Notes: generated from the sequence alone by a model not told the origin. Counted from the stretch's first letter, positions 35,012-43,981 are shown. The stretch: DNA of 61,825 nt from Vibrio halioticoli NBRC 102217 (GCF_000496695.1 NZ_BAUJ01000030.1:1-61825), one strand, 5' to 3'. Translations and numbers: made by a program.

Positions 35012-35309
35012 GATTAATCACCTCTTGCTCTATTCCAAACTTTTTCAGTAGACTTACATCATCAGCATCAACAAACTCTAATGGACAACCTTTCAGTCTT
35101 TGCTTGCGTATATAAATTTCGATTCCCTTCATGCCTACAACTAAACCAATTAGCATAGAAATACCGCTTAAAGTCCAATAAGCCATTTTAGGAACACCAA
35201 ATAAATAAGGCGCGACAAAGCTAATACCACTGACAGTAAACCAAATAATCAAAATCCAAATTTCATAGTTCGTTCTATAAGGAAAGTTGTATTTAGTTGG
35301 ATTATTCAT
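34983..35309 (-). CDS. Two-helix membrane protein between traI and traD, possible TraD anchor
   Basis: A 108-aa protein from the ATG at 35309, which overlaps the traI stop by 8 nt (ATGAATAA). It has two transmembrane helices (IWILIIWFTVSGISFV and YWTLSGISMLIGLVVGM) and a cytoplasmic C-terminus with a helical motif (LLKKFGIEQEVINRVQQN). It overlaps the start of traD by 29 nt. In many elements the coupling protein carries its own pair of N-terminal helices; here they may be encoded separately. That split is an inference from layout. Confidence 0.7.
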   Translation of the reverse strand: MNNPTKYNFPYRTNYEIWILIIWFTVSGISFVAPYLFGVPKMAYWTLSGISMLIGLVVGMKGIEIYIRKQRLKGCPLEFVDADDVSLLKKFGIEQEVINRVQQNRQKK

Positions 35310-36924
35310 TGATAGAAACCTCATGACTGTCAGTTATAGCCGCACGAGCATCATCTAGATCCCAACCCGATTCTTGCATTGCAATAATCACATCAAGTAA
35401 GTCGCTGGCCGGGACATTAATCGAACCATTCACAGTGTCGTAATCGAACTTTGAGTGTATAAATTTAGCTACATCACACTCAAAGCATGGTTGCGGCCCA
35501 GCTGTCTTATGTTCATCTTCGACTGTGCTAATTGTTTGTCCCAGGTCTTGTTTATTATTGTTTGTAGACATACCGCCAAGGACGCGATCAATGGTATCTA
35601 AAGACGACTCAAAACGTTTTTGATGCTGAGTCATTGGTGGAATTTCTGGAATATCTAATTCTTCAGGTGGAATATCAATGATTGGTGGTGCTTTACGCTT
35701 CTGTTTATGCTCACTTATCGAATAGAGCTTATTTTGCTCTATCACTAAGCGTTCTACATTTCGGATCTTCAATACCGAAAGTTTAACGGGTTTTTTTGCA
35801 TCACCGAGTATTTCAGGATAGATAGCAAACAATGGCTCATCGCCATTAGGTAGGGCCATTCCTTCTTCTATCATTGTTCGAGCAAGAACTTCAGGTACTT
35901 GAGGAATCATATACCCCATAGCGTGCATATCTTCGAGTAAATCAGGAATTGCAGATGACCAAACAACATACAAATCCTCATTTACAAACCAAACAGGTGC
36001 ATCTTTACGGTTAATATCCCATTTGTTTGTGAGAACATAATGTTTCATTAGATCAGCTAGAATTTCTGATAATGGAGCTCGCTTTACTTCTTTAGTGATA
36101 TGACTATTTTTCGTCAGCATATCTTTTCTAGCTGAAGCACTGTCTGCTTCCGCCACTATCTTTGACACCGGGTGAGATAAATCTGCATTTGCAACGGCTG
36201 ATAGCATTGCTGAATGAATTTGCTTGCCGTCATAGCATGTATCAATCCATGACCATGTAGCTTGTGGTATGAGTCTTTGCATCACCATAAGTGAGGCATT
36301 TTGGTGTTTTTGATGCCTCTGTTTTCGCCATCGAATAAAGTAACGCTCTATTTCATTTCTTGCCGCCCACTCATGGATAGTGCTCTCAGAATGAGCATCC
36401 CAGATTAATTCGTTATCGTCATCACCATTAGTAACTATTAAATCAGCAAGTATCTTGCCGCCATCATGTAGCAATGCTGATAAAACAGTACCGGCTTTCC
36501 ATTGAATGTTAGATCGTTGAGTATCGGATAAAAAACCATGACCTTTAGGGAATTGCGTGTGCTGTGCGTCTCTCATTGCTCGTTTAGCTACATCGAACGA
36601 ATGAGCTATTAACCCACCACCTGTACTATGGTGTTTATACTCAGAAGCAGGAAGCAAGTCTGCATACGTTATCAAGGTTTCCATCACAGGTAAGATATAC
36701 AAATCAAAATCATCAAACGTCATGCCTAATTCATTTCTAATGAATTGTATTTCTGACTCTAAGCGTTCTCTTAAAACTCGTGGCTGAACGATTGGGATGC
36801 CTTGTGGATTTGGTGGATATCCTATTGAGTCATCGTCTAAATTATCTAAGCCGTAAAGCTCTATTCTTTTTATAGAACCTCTTTGATTTGAGCCAGTTAA
36901 GAATGTTTTTAGTCGAGTAAACAT
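35302..36924 (-). CDS. traI: TraI relaxase, MOBH family (TraI_2/HD domain)
   Basis: The DNA-nicking relaxase that starts conjugative transfer at oriT. The N-terminal TraI_2 domain contains the MOBH signatures HHSTGGGLIAHSFDVAKRAM and the metal-binding LLHDGGKI (HD), with a third conserved histidine region (HEWAARNEIERYFIRWR). From the ATG at 36924, chosen for AAGGAT upstream, it is about 540 aa, shorter than SXT TraI (about 716 aa); the difference appears to lie in the C-terminal part. It is the first gene of the traI-traD-DUF4400 operon. Confidence 0.9.
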   Translation of the reverse strand: MFTRLKTFLTGSNQRGSIKRIELYGLDNLDDDSIGYPPNPQGIPIVQPRVLRERLESEIQFIRNELGMTFDDFDLYILPVMETLITYADLLPASEYKHHSTGGGLIAHSFDVAKRAMRDAQHTQFPKGHGFLSDTQRSNIQWKAGTVLSALLHDGGKILADLIVTNGDDDNELIWDAHSESTIHEWAARNEIERYFIRWRKQRHQKHQNASLMVMQRLIPQATWSWIDTCYDGKQIHSAMLSAVANADLSHPVSKIVAEADSASARKDMLTKNSHITKEVKRAPLSEILADLMKHYVLTNKWDINRKDAPVWFVNEDLYVVWSSAIPDLLEDMHAMGYMIPQVPEVLARTMIEEGMALPNGDEPLFAIYPEILGDAKKPVKLSVLKIRNVERLVIEQNKLYSISEHKQKRKAPPIIDIPPEELDIPEIPPMTQHQKRFESSLDTIDRVLGGMSTNNNKQDLGQTISTVEDEHKTAGPQPCFECDVAKFIHSKFDYDTVNGSINVPASDLLDVIIAMQESGWDLDDARAAITDSHEVSINE

Positions 36925-37002
36925 CACTAATCCTTGTGTCATTTTGGAAACTTTAAATTCACGTTATCATAATGTTATGGATTTCCTAAACTGGTATTTT
37001 GT

Positions 37003-37518
37003 ATGAAAAAACATCCAATCTCAGCGAGTAGATTCTTAATGTGGGCTACCCACCCAAAAGTTGTGATTAGAATTAAAGCAATAGTCGAACATTACGCGCA
37101 CCACAAAGCCGCTTCAAAGTATCAAAAACTTGTTTCTAAGCCTGTAAGTGTAAGTAATGATTGTAGTGCATGGATGGCCAATGAAAATATGCCGACAGAT
37201 ATAATGAATGCTAAGTTACTGTTATCTGAAACAGAAATTCAAGCCACATGGAAAGACCTACGTTTAATCGGTAGAGTTGATCAAGCATATGTAACTCAAT
37301 CAAATAGAGTTACCTTGGTTGATTCAAAAGCGCACTCTACTGTCACTTTTAGAGATCAGCTTCAGTTAAGTTTCTATGCGTATATCTTGCTCAAAAACGG
37401 CTACCGTATTGATGAAGTCAGCTACATTCGTTCCTTTGCGTATGATGATATTGAATATCAAGAAGTTGATATTATCCCCGCACAGACTTTCATCGAAATC
37501 CTCGGTTTAATCGAGTAG
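37003..37518 (+). CDS. RecB/Cas4-like PD-(D/E)XK nuclease
   Basis: A 171-aa predicted nuclease. The fold is seen in LIGRVDQAYV (conserved Asp), VTLVDSKAHSTVTF (D-x-K catalytic pair) and RDQLQLSFYAYILLKNG, the QxxxY helix shared with RecB and Cas4 nucleases. It diverges from traI with a 78-bp gap and is followed by a secreted HNH nuclease gene. There is no iron-sulfur cysteine set, so it is not a typical Cas4. A truncated homologue lies at 56977-57168 beside the CRISPR locus. The function may be DNA processing during transfer, or anti-phage defence. Confidence 0.8.
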   Translation: MKKHPISASRFLMWATHPKVVIRIKAIVEHYAHHKAASKYQKLVSKPVSVSNDCSAWMANENMPTDIMNAKLLLSETEIQATWKDLRLIGRVDQAYVTQSNRVTLVDSKAHSTVTFRDQLQLSFYAYILLKNGYRIDEVSYIRSFAYDDIEYQEVDIIPAQTFIEILGLIE

Positions 37519-37558
37519 TAAGTTAATTGTTCTATAAGCACATTGAAGGATTACAAAA

Positions 37559-38260
37559 ATGGTTTTACGCGCAGCTCTTATTTCAGCAGTTTTATTACCA
37601 AACCCAGTGATCGCCGACATTGTTAAGTTGAGTAACAGCGGGATTTGCCACGACACCAATTCAGCAAGCTACAATCGCACAAAAAACTACTCACCATTTG
37701 ATACACTCGAAGATTGTGTGGATGCAGGTGGTCGTCTGCCGAAGGGATACACTCCAAACTCTCTGTCTACAACGAGCAGTGAGTATTCACGCAGCAAATT
37801 TGGACACGGCTGGGCAGATGTAGATCGAGACTGTCAAGATTCCCGTACTGAAGTTTTGGTTGCACACTCTGTATCCCCCGTGAAGTTTAAAACAGAGAAA
37901 AAATGCAGCGTTGAGTCAGGCCGTTGGACCTCTCTTTTCACGGGTAATACCCTATATTCTGCTTCTAAGATAGATATTGACCATGTTGTACCGCTGAAGT
38001 GGTCTTGGGACAATGGAGCTGATAGCTGGACCGAGGATAAGCGCAAGGCCATCGCAAATGACCCCGCGAACTTAATCGCTGTAGAAGCATCGCTTAACCG
38101 TCAGAAAGGTGCAAAAGGCTTGGACGAGTGGTTGCCGCCGAGCAATCAATGCCAATACATTCTACGCTTCATGCGCATTAAACAGAAGTATGAAATAGAG
38201 CTAACTAACTCAAAAGAAGCTATCTATCAGTCTATCCAAAATAAATACTGTGAGCACTAA
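37559..38260 (+). CDS. Secreted HNH nuclease (DUF1524/GmrSD C-domain-like)
   Basis: A 233-aa protein with an N-terminal signal peptide (LRAALISAVLLPNPVIA) and an HNH nuclease core: DIDHVVPLKWSWDNGAD (D-H-V motif) and DPANLIAVEASLNRQKGAKG, ending with conserved cysteines (SNQCQYIL and NKYCEH). Additional cysteines (GICHD, EDCVD, RDCQD, KKCSV) suit disulfides in the periplasm or outside. GAAGGA precedes the ATG. Secreted nucleases of this kind occur on conjugative elements; roles might include nutrient release, antagonism or clearing DNA at the surface. Confidence 0.85.
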   Translation: MVLRAALISAVLLPNPVIADIVKLSNSGICHDTNSASYNRTKNYSPFDTLEDCVDAGGRLPKGYTPNSLSTTSSEYSRSKFGHGWADVDRDCQDSRTEVLVAHSVSPVKFKTEKKCSVESGRWTSLFTGNTLYSASKIDIDHVVPLKWSWDNGADSWTEDKRKAIANDPANLIAVEASLNRQKGAKGLDEWLPPSNQCQYILRFMRIKQKYEIELTNSKEAIYQSIQNKYCEH

Positions 38261-38518
38261 ATTCCTCAGTCATCCTTACGATGTTTACTAAAAATTCTAA
38301 TTACACTTTACGTCGAATTAATGTGTATGTGACATTTATTTGCAATTAACTACACGCACTCACTTTAGGTATTAACGTTAGATGCTCTATCAACCTAATG
38401 AGTGCGACTCATAAACACTACTAATTTTGTGTTCTATAACAAAATATCATCTATCTAATTCAGATAAACTGAATTTAGGTAATTAAACCTATATTCTGTG
38501 CCTTTCATACATAAAAAA

Positions 38519-38538
38519 AGCACCGCTATTGCGGTGCT
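38519..38538 (-). terminator. Rho-independent terminator of the 54-aa gene
   Basis: On the minus strand AGCACCGC-AATA-GCGGTGCT is followed by a run of seven T. It lies 17 bp past the stop of the 54-aa gene. On the plus strand it could also stop transcription from the HNH gene. Confidence 0.85.
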
Positions 38539-38554
38539 CAATATTTGAATTTTT

Positions 38555-38719
38555 CTATGCTTTGACTGGCCCAGCAAGACATCCATAAGCAGATTTAGGG
38601 GCCTTTACCTTTAAAGCTTTAGCAAATGATGACTTATTTTTAGAAGCGTGAGTTTTCATACGCTTGATAGCTTCATCTACGTTCACATCTTTTGTTTTGT
38701 TTGTTACTACAGTCAACAT
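38555..38719 (-). CDS. Small basic protein, 54 aa, hypothetical
   Basis: A 54-codon gene starting MLTVVTNKTKDVNVDEAIK and ending CLAGPVKA, with many lysines (SFAKALKVKAPKSAYG). A ribosome site (AAGGGGG) lies 6 nt upstream, and a strong terminator follows, so it is a complete stand-alone transcription unit. No family is recognised; size and charge would fit a small nucleic-acid-binding or regulatory protein. Confidence 0.7.
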   Translation of the reverse strand: MLTVVTNKTKDVNVDEAIKRMKTHASKNKSSFAKALKVKAPKSAYGCLAGPVKA

Positions 38720-38775
38720 GATAGCCCCCTTATTTGTTGTAACTATAACCGATTATAATCCCGTTGGAAAGTAGC

Positions 38776-39348
38776 TCAGTCTTCAACTATTGTAACGCGC
38801 TTGAACAACGCGTTGTTCCTTGGATCAAATGGATCACGCTCATTAAAGCCTAATTCACGATAGTAATTTAGCAGATCTTCATCATCTATTGGGTCTTGAA
38901 TCCCAATCCAATCGGCTTCAACAGCAACAGCAAACAACTCTGCACAACGTGAAGCTATAGGAACAATAAACCCTTTTAAGGGGTTTTCGGCTTGACCGCC
39001 TTGAATATAGCTGATTTTAACAACCAGCTTCCCATCGCTCGCTTTGCCTATCATAAGACCACAAAGTTCATTATCATACCATACCGCAAGCTCTAATCGC
39101 GCAATATGGTCTCTGCGATATTGATTTCGTACTCGCCGCCAATCCCATCCTATTTGGCGATTTAATGGCATCTCCCACCTATCTTGAGAACAAAGAGCAT
39201 CTTCATTGATTTCAGTTAAATCAATATGACCAATAAAATCTGGCTCGAATTGTTCAGTATCCCTTTGGGTTTGTGCTAATGCAGCAAGTCTAATCTGTTG
39301 ATACCTATTAGAAATAACTTGGTTATTCATTATTATATATCTGCTCAC
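38776..39348 (-). CDS. GNAT-like hypothetical protein
   Basis: A 190-aa soluble protein. The stretch LAVWYDNELCGLMIGKASDGK, then IVPIASRCAELFAVAVEADWIGIQDP and YYRELGFNE follows the layout of GNAT acetyltransferases (strands, P-loop region, and the C-terminal Y-x-x-G-F turn). The acetyl-CoA Q/R-x-x-G-x-G/A loop is not clear, so activity is uncertain. It starts with GTG at 39348; an ATG 18 nt later (39330) is an alternative, and neither has an ideal ribosome site. Confidence 0.5.
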   Translation of the reverse strand: MSRYIIMNNQVISNRYQQIRLAALAQTQRDTEQFEPDFIGHIDLTEINEDALCSQDRWEMPLNRQIGWDWRRVRNQYRRDHIARLELAVWYDNELCGLMIGKASDGKLVVKISYIQGGQAENPLKGFIVPIASRCAELFAVAVEADWIGIQDPIDDEDLLNYYRELGFNERDPFDPRNNALFKRVTIVED

Positions 39349-39795
39349 CTTGAATGATCGTAAATGCTACTACATTTTTGATACGTAGGCATATGACGAT
39401 AGTTAGACGACCAATTACCTTTTAGTAATGACACAACGCCTCTTTTCACTTATCAACTAAATGTAGAATCTGATCCGTGTTAAAAATTACGAGCTTTTGT
39501 ATCACCTGGCACTTTAAGCAGCGAGTTTATCTATCAGTGCTCGTACTCTGAATATTGTGAAAAACATAACAGATATCCTCAAAGAAAAAGGGGCATTCGC
39601 ATTACTATCTCACTATAGTCCTGTATCCATATCGTAAATTACGACGGCTAAAAATAACCAACGTCCCTCTATTTGATTGTTTTTTACGTTTGCTCTTTTC
39701 GTTGATTCATCGCGTTCTTTGGAAAAATGATCTGGTATTGCTTCTAGTAACAGTAAACCTATTACTAGATTACAGAACGAATTTTTAGCCCGTTA
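39349..39795. other. Intergenic stretch without a supported gene
   Basis: About 450 bases. A short minus-strand peptide tail (IFRVRALIDKLAA then stop, about 39510-39560) resembles the end of a LysR-type regulator and may be a gene remnant. Nothing else was recognised. Confidence 0.3.
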
Positions 39796-40140
39796 CTAAC
39801 AACCCGATGGACGATATCTACCGCAAGAACCAGTAGAACCAGTAAATACCCCGCCTAACCAACCTAATGCTTCCGCTACTATGAGGATAACAATGGCCAC
39901 TTTTGCACCTAAAAAGAGAGCGTTACCAATCGAAGCCGAGCCTTTAGAACTATTGTCCATGTAAGAAATTAAAGAGACCGCAAAAAAAGTGATGGCCGAG
40001 ATATAGATTGCATAGGATGCCAGTACAAACAGAATGATACCAAAGACGGAGAAAGCAACTACCCCCTTCCAGTTTTCGACCATAAGAGCGAGCATAACCA
40101 CGAGTATTGCCCCACCCATAACTAAAAATAGTATATCCAT
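39796..40140 (-). CDS. Small multi-helix membrane protein
   Basis: A 114-aa protein from the ATG at 40140, preceded by GGAGGGG; a TTG at 40155 lies inside that site. It has three or four transmembrane helices (FLVMGGAILVVMLALMV, VVAFSVFGIILFVLASYAIYI, AKVAIVILIVAEALGWLGG) and a short tail with two cysteines (SCGRYRPSGC). No family is recognised. Confidence 0.6.
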   Translation of the reverse strand: MDILFLVMGGAILVVMLALMVENWKGVVAFSVFGIILFVLASYAIYISAITFFAVSLISYMDNSSKGSASIGNALFLGAKVAIVILIVAEALGWLGGVFTGSTGSCGRYRPSGC

Positions 40141-40941
40141 TAACTTCCCCTCCAAAAACTTAGAGTAGTCAATAAAAGATATGATTGCGAACTAGGTGCT
40201 ATTACGTATATATCAGTGGCCGACTTACCAACTATTGTATACATCATACTACCAAATACAGATTTCCTAAGAATTTACACCACTAATTTTTCAAATTAGA
40301 AAAGCTCATAATTTCATGTTTACCTTTAAAAATAATGTGATTTATTTCACATATTTAAGCAATCATAACAAATCTACTAATGACATTCTAAAACTCACAT
40401 TGATTTTATTAAACACTCACCATTAATACTGTTATGTTATATAAGAATTTATCTATATATCGTATAACAATAATGAAGCTACACATTCTAGCTAGATGAT
40501 TCTATTATTAACATTTCCTCAAATATAATATATGAAATTACACTTATATACCTGTACTCTAATGTTATAGTAACATTAATTTTCCAATTCAAAAGTTAAT
40601 AAATTAGGTTTGACTTAGAAAGTTAATACTATTAACTATCTTCTATACATAATAGAATTGATGTAACATAAGTTATTGGCTACAAAAATAGCAAAGTATT
40701 TATAAATTAGACAACGAATTTAACATTGTTTATTGATGGGAGTTATCTTCAGTGCCTAATGAAGCGAAGAATCTACAAAGCTACTAAGTCAAGGATGAAA
40801 GGATTAAGTAACTGTTTTAGTTCAGTTAGAATTTATGAAAGTAATACTTGTATTTCTTCCATAATTACAGTCACTTATACAGCAATAGTGTTTTCTTTAA
40901 GAAAGAGATTTTTTTACACAAATGTAAATGGAGTAAGGGAA
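40141..40941. other. Very AT-rich stretch, no supported gene
   Basis: About 800 bases upstream of the DUF4234-like gene. An open frame begins at 40726, but its first 72 codons lack a ribosome site or family resemblance, so the gene is started at 40942. No repeats or RNA genes were recognised. The composition suggests foreign or regulatory DNA. Confidence 0.35.
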
Positions 40942-41385
40942 ATGAAAGCAAACATATTAAAAAGTAAAGTGCGCACTAATACATTCAGTCTTGTTTTGTT
41001 ATCGTTATTAACATTAGGGATATATAATGCGATGTGGTTGTTTAAAAATAATAGCGTGATTGAAGATATATTAGAAGATAAGGTCCTTGATCACAAATTC
41101 ATAATTGTTCTAGCAGCATTAATGGGTTGGTCTTCTTTTCTTTCTGCTGAAACTGACTTTGCTACAGTTGGTGCCTTGCTAAGTATGCTATCTGGAGTAG
41201 TTTATATTATATGGGCATTTAAAGCTAAAAGATTGATTCAAAACATGATGTTAAATGATTATAAAATAGATTACTCAATGAACTCTATTTATACATTTTT
41301 CTTCAATATCTACTATATAAATTACTGTATCAATGAACTTGAAGAAGATATTAAAAAATCAAAAGTTCTGTCCGACAAATCCTAA
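40942..41385 (+). CDS. DUF4234-like membrane protein
   Basis: A 147-aa inner-membrane protein with three or four helices. The N-terminal block TNTFSLVLLSLLTLGIYNAMWLFK follows the DUF4234 pattern, in which a short helix ends in GIY-x-x-x-W. The start at 40942 is chosen for GGAGTAAGGG directly upstream. The C-terminus is lysine-rich. A long perfect hairpin at 41402-41441 ends the transcript. Function is unknown in this family. Confidence 0.65.
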   Translation: MKANILKSKVRTNTFSLVLLSLLTLGIYNAMWLFKNNSVIEDILEDKVLDHKFIIVLAALMGWSSFLSAETDFATVGALLSMLSGVVYIIWAFKAKRLIQNMMLNDYKIDYSMNSIYTFFFNIYYINYCINELEEDIKKSKVLSDKS

Positions 41386-41401
41386 TTAAAAGCTATTCTA
41401 T

Positions 41402-41441
41402 AAATACACTAATCATATCTAACACTATGATTAGTGTATTT
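41402..41441 (+). terminator. Long AT-rich hairpin terminator
   Basis: Arms AAATACACTAATCAT and ATGATTAGTGTATTT form 15 perfect pairs around a 10-nt loop, 16 bp after the DUF4234-like gene. Confidence 0.7.
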
Positions 41442-41690
41442 GAATCACCGAATTAATCAGTGTACCGTTCTTGTACGCTATTCTTGATAGAATCGGGTAG
41501 TAATCGAACTTTCCATCTACTTCTATGCCATATTTCTTTGAAGCTAATTCTCTAGGGTTGAGTTAGACGCGTGTGAAGTTGAGATTTAAGGCAGTTAAAC
41601 CACTCGCATAATTGAGTTGAATCAAAAGTGTAAACAGGTGGTTGGTAAAAAACTTGGGTAAACCTGACGTCGGTTTTGAACGAACTGCGA
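41442..41690. other. Spacer between two clusters, possible gene remnant
   Basis: A minus-strand frame reads NPRELASKKYGIEVDGKF and continues to about 41440 without a start; it could be a degraded gene tail. No family was recognised. Confidence 0.25.
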
Positions 41691-42686
41691 TTATTCGAAC
41701 TCAGGCGTAATCACATTATAACTGAGCTTCGAAAATCGCTCAGACATATAGTCAACAAACAATCGAATTTGATAAGGAATATAACGCGACTGTGCATACT
41801 GAAGGATCACTTCTCCTGAATAATTCCCTGCAATATGCCAGTCGGGAAGAATCTGAACCAATGTCCCATTCCGAACTTCTGATTGAACTGTGAAGTCTGG
41901 AAAGATAGCTATACCCAGATTTCGCAGTACGGCTTCTTTGCGGATTTCTGTGTGATTCACCGACATACGATTGTTGGTTTTAACGACGGTAGTTTGGTTT
42001 ACGCTTGTCAGTCGCCATTCGTTATCACCCGCCCATTCCCCCAATACAATACATTGATGGTGTTCAAGATCATCGGGGTGACCCGGTACTCCAAATTGTT
42101 CTAAATAATCCGAGCTGGCACACATCAGCAAATTGGTGCGAGCCAATGTTTTCGAAATGAGTCCTTCTATTGGTTGATCCGTCAGTCTGAAAATGACATC
42201 AATTTCCTCACCAATTGGGTCGATATAAAGGTCCGTTACTTTGAAATGGATGGTGATCTTTGGATACGCAGCCATAAAATCTAATAACAATGGTGAAAGG
42301 ATCTGTTTGGCAAATGCTTTCGGTGCCGCCACTCTAAGGACTCCAACCGCCTCATCCTGTGTACATTGCACCGTTCTAACGGCCAGCTTAGCCGATTCCA
42401 ACATGGATTTGCACTGTGTATAAACCTCAGCCCCAGCAGTACTCATTTTTACCTGCCGGGTAGTTCGTTCCAGTAGCTTCGTGTGAAGCGCTTTTTCTAG
42501 TCTATTGACCGAACGGCTGACAGAGGACGGTGCCAGCCCCAGCTTTCTGCCCGCCTTCGAGAATCCGCCTTCTTCGGCAACCACAACAAATATGGCCATT
42601 TCAGGTAATAGAGGGATCAGCTCATTATTGCCCACTGTGCAAATATCCTTTGCTTTTAGCGTGTATTGTTTCGTAAGTGTATCCAA
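41691..42686 (-). CDS. LysR-family transcriptional regulator
   Basis: A 331-aa regulator with an N-terminal winged helix-turn-helix (MAIFVVVAEEGGFSKAGRK, LGLAPSSVSRSVNRLEKAL) and a LysR substrate-binding domain. It has about 28 extra N-terminal residues before the HTH; an internal ATG at MAIFVVV would give about 303 aa, the usual size, but no ribosome site decides. It is divergent from the ArgG-like gene with only 67 bp between, the classic arrangement for a LysR protein controlling its neighbour, probably in response to a pathway metabolite. Confidence 0.9.
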   Translation of the reverse strand: MDTLTKQYTLKAKDICTVGNNELIPLLPEMAIFVVVAEEGGFSKAGRKLGLAPSSVSRSVNRLEKALHTKLLERTTRQVKMSTAGAEVYTQCKSMLESAKLAVRTVQCTQDEAVGVLRVAAPKAFAKQILSPLLLDFMAAYPKITIHFKVTDLYIDPIGEEIDVIFRLTDQPIEGLISKTLARTNLLMCASSDYLEQFGVPGHPDDLEHHQCIVLGEWAGDNEWRLTSVNQTTVVKTNNRMSVNHTEIRKEAVLRNLGIAIFPDFTVQSEVRNGTLVQILPDWHIAGNYSGEVILQYAQSRYIPYQIRLFVDYMSERFSKLSYNVITPEFE

Positions 42687-42753
42687 TTATGATCGTTATT
42701 GTCAATTTGATAGGCAATTATTTCCAAACCCTAAAAGATTCAAGGATAGAACG
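42687..42753. promoter_or_regulatory. Divergent promoter with LysR-type box
   Basis: ATTGTC (42698-42703) and GGCAAT (42713-42718) form an imperfect dyad within the 67-bp gap between the LysR gene and the ArgG-like gene, consistent with a T-N11-A LysR site. AAGGAT at about 42742-42747 is the ribosome site for the ArgG-like gene. Confidence 0.5.
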
Positions 42754-43968
42754 ATGAAGAAAATTAGAAGCATTGCTGATATTTCAGCGCTCAATGGACA
42801 AGTTGATCATATTTTGACTCTATTCAGTGGGGGGCTAGACAGTACCTACTTATTGGAGTTGCTGAAAGAATCCAATATAAAAGTGACCGCACTTGCGGTA
42901 GATATGGGGGACGGAATTGACTCGAAGTTGCTCTCTTATATTGCCGCGCATTATGGTGTGGACCTGATTATTGAAGATGGAAGACAAAGCTTTGTTGAGC
43001 ACTCCATTGTGTCAGCTATTCAAGCTCAGGCGATGTATCTGGGTGATTACCCGGTAAGCTCTTCACTCTCCCGACCAGTCATTATCAAGCATGCTGTCGA
43101 AATTGCAGAGAAACTGAATTGTGGCGCCATTTGTCATACCGCCAATCAATCACAGAACAGCCTTCGCAGGCTCAACGGAGCCATTGAACGTAGTAGTTTT
43201 GATGGGTTCTACGGCTCCCCTTATGAGTACTCTGCGATTTCTCGTGAAGAAAAAATAACCAGTCTTTCAATGTCAGGTTTATTTGAATTTTCAGGTCGAA
43301 ACGTCAGTGGTGATTCCAACCTCTGGTGTCGTGAATTTGAATCGGGTGTTTTGGATAACCCGGAAGGTTTCGATCTGTGTGAATCATTGTTTCATTGGTC
43401 TGTTTGGAACCCAGCCCTTCAATTGGCAGACAGCTCCGTCTCAATTACGTTTCAAAAGGGTATGCCAACTCGAGTGAACGGCACTGTGATGCCACTAATT
43501 AAGATGGTGGAATACCTCAACAAACACATCGGCAGTTATCAAATTGGCCGCTACATCGGTTTTGACCACCTGGAGAACGATGAAAAAGTGCTGGAGATCA
43601 GAGAGGCACCAGCTGCGAGCGCCCTTATGAGTGCTTATCGGCATCTTGAAGTCGCCGTACTTGAAACGGAGGTTCTGAGAATGAAAACCCTTCACAGTCA
43701 AACTTGGACCAACGAAGCCGTTGAGGGACGTTGGGGTAGTCATTTACATCAGGCAACACAGGCGTTTATCAGCCAGATTGCCCAATCCGTTTCAGGTACG
43801 GTGACCTTTTCTCTATCACAGGGGCAATTGTTTATGTCCAATATTGTTGCGGATAAAGCAAGGTATCTGACGGATCGTGACGCTTGGGAGATTCAAGTGG
43901 CTAACGAGCGAAGCCAAAGAACAATTACAACCGAAAATACACTCCAATTAATCAGTACATCAGCATAA
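42754..43968 (+). CDS. ArgG-like (argininosuccinate synthase superfamily) ligase
   Basis: A 404-aa ATP-dependent ligase related to argininosuccinate synthase, which adenylates an ureido group and joins it to aspartate. The ATP pyrophosphatase P-loop is intact (LTLFSGGLDSTYLLELL). Later blocks follow ArgG order: SSSLSRPVIIKHAVEIAEKL, then AISREEKIT and DSNLWCREFESGVLDNPE. The ArgG motif that reads G-x-T-GKGNDQ-x-RFE is replaced by CHTANQSQNSLRRLNGAIE, so the amino-acid substrate is probably not citrulline. The start at 42754 follows AAGGAT. It leads an operon with a 2OG/Fe dioxygenase and an exporter, so a specialised amino-acid pathway is likely. Confidence 0.85.
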   Translation: MKKIRSIADISALNGQVDHILTLFSGGLDSTYLLELLKESNIKVTALAVDMGDGIDSKLLSYIAAHYGVDLIIEDGRQSFVEHSIVSAIQAQAMYLGDYPVSSSLSRPVIIKHAVEIAEKLNCGAICHTANQSQNSLRRLNGAIERSSFDGFYGSPYEYSAISREEKITSLSMSGLFEFSGRNVSGDSNLWCREFESGVLDNPEGFDLCESLFHWSVWNPALQLADSSVSITFQKGMPTRVNGTVMPLIKMVEYLNKHIGSYQIGRYIGFDHLENDEKVLEIREAPAASALMSAYRHLEVAVLETEVLRMKTLHSQTWTNEAVEGRWGSHLHQATQAFISQIAQSVSGTVTFSLSQGQLFMSNIVADKARYLTDRDAWEIQVANERSQRTITTENTLQLISTSA

Positions 43969-43981
43969 AGGGAAATTCAAT

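Noticed and set aside
37003..37518. Cas4 for the CRISPR locus
   Set aside because: Type I-E systems do not use Cas4, the iron-sulfur cysteines are missing, and the gene sits with traI rather than cas genes.
39349..39795. LysR-type pseudogene
   Set aside because: Only about 15 residues resemble a LysR C-terminus, too little to annotate as a gene.
40726..40941. N-terminal extension of the DUF4234-like gene
   Set aside because: No ribosome site or similarity in the first 72 codons, while the ATG at 40942 has an excellent site.
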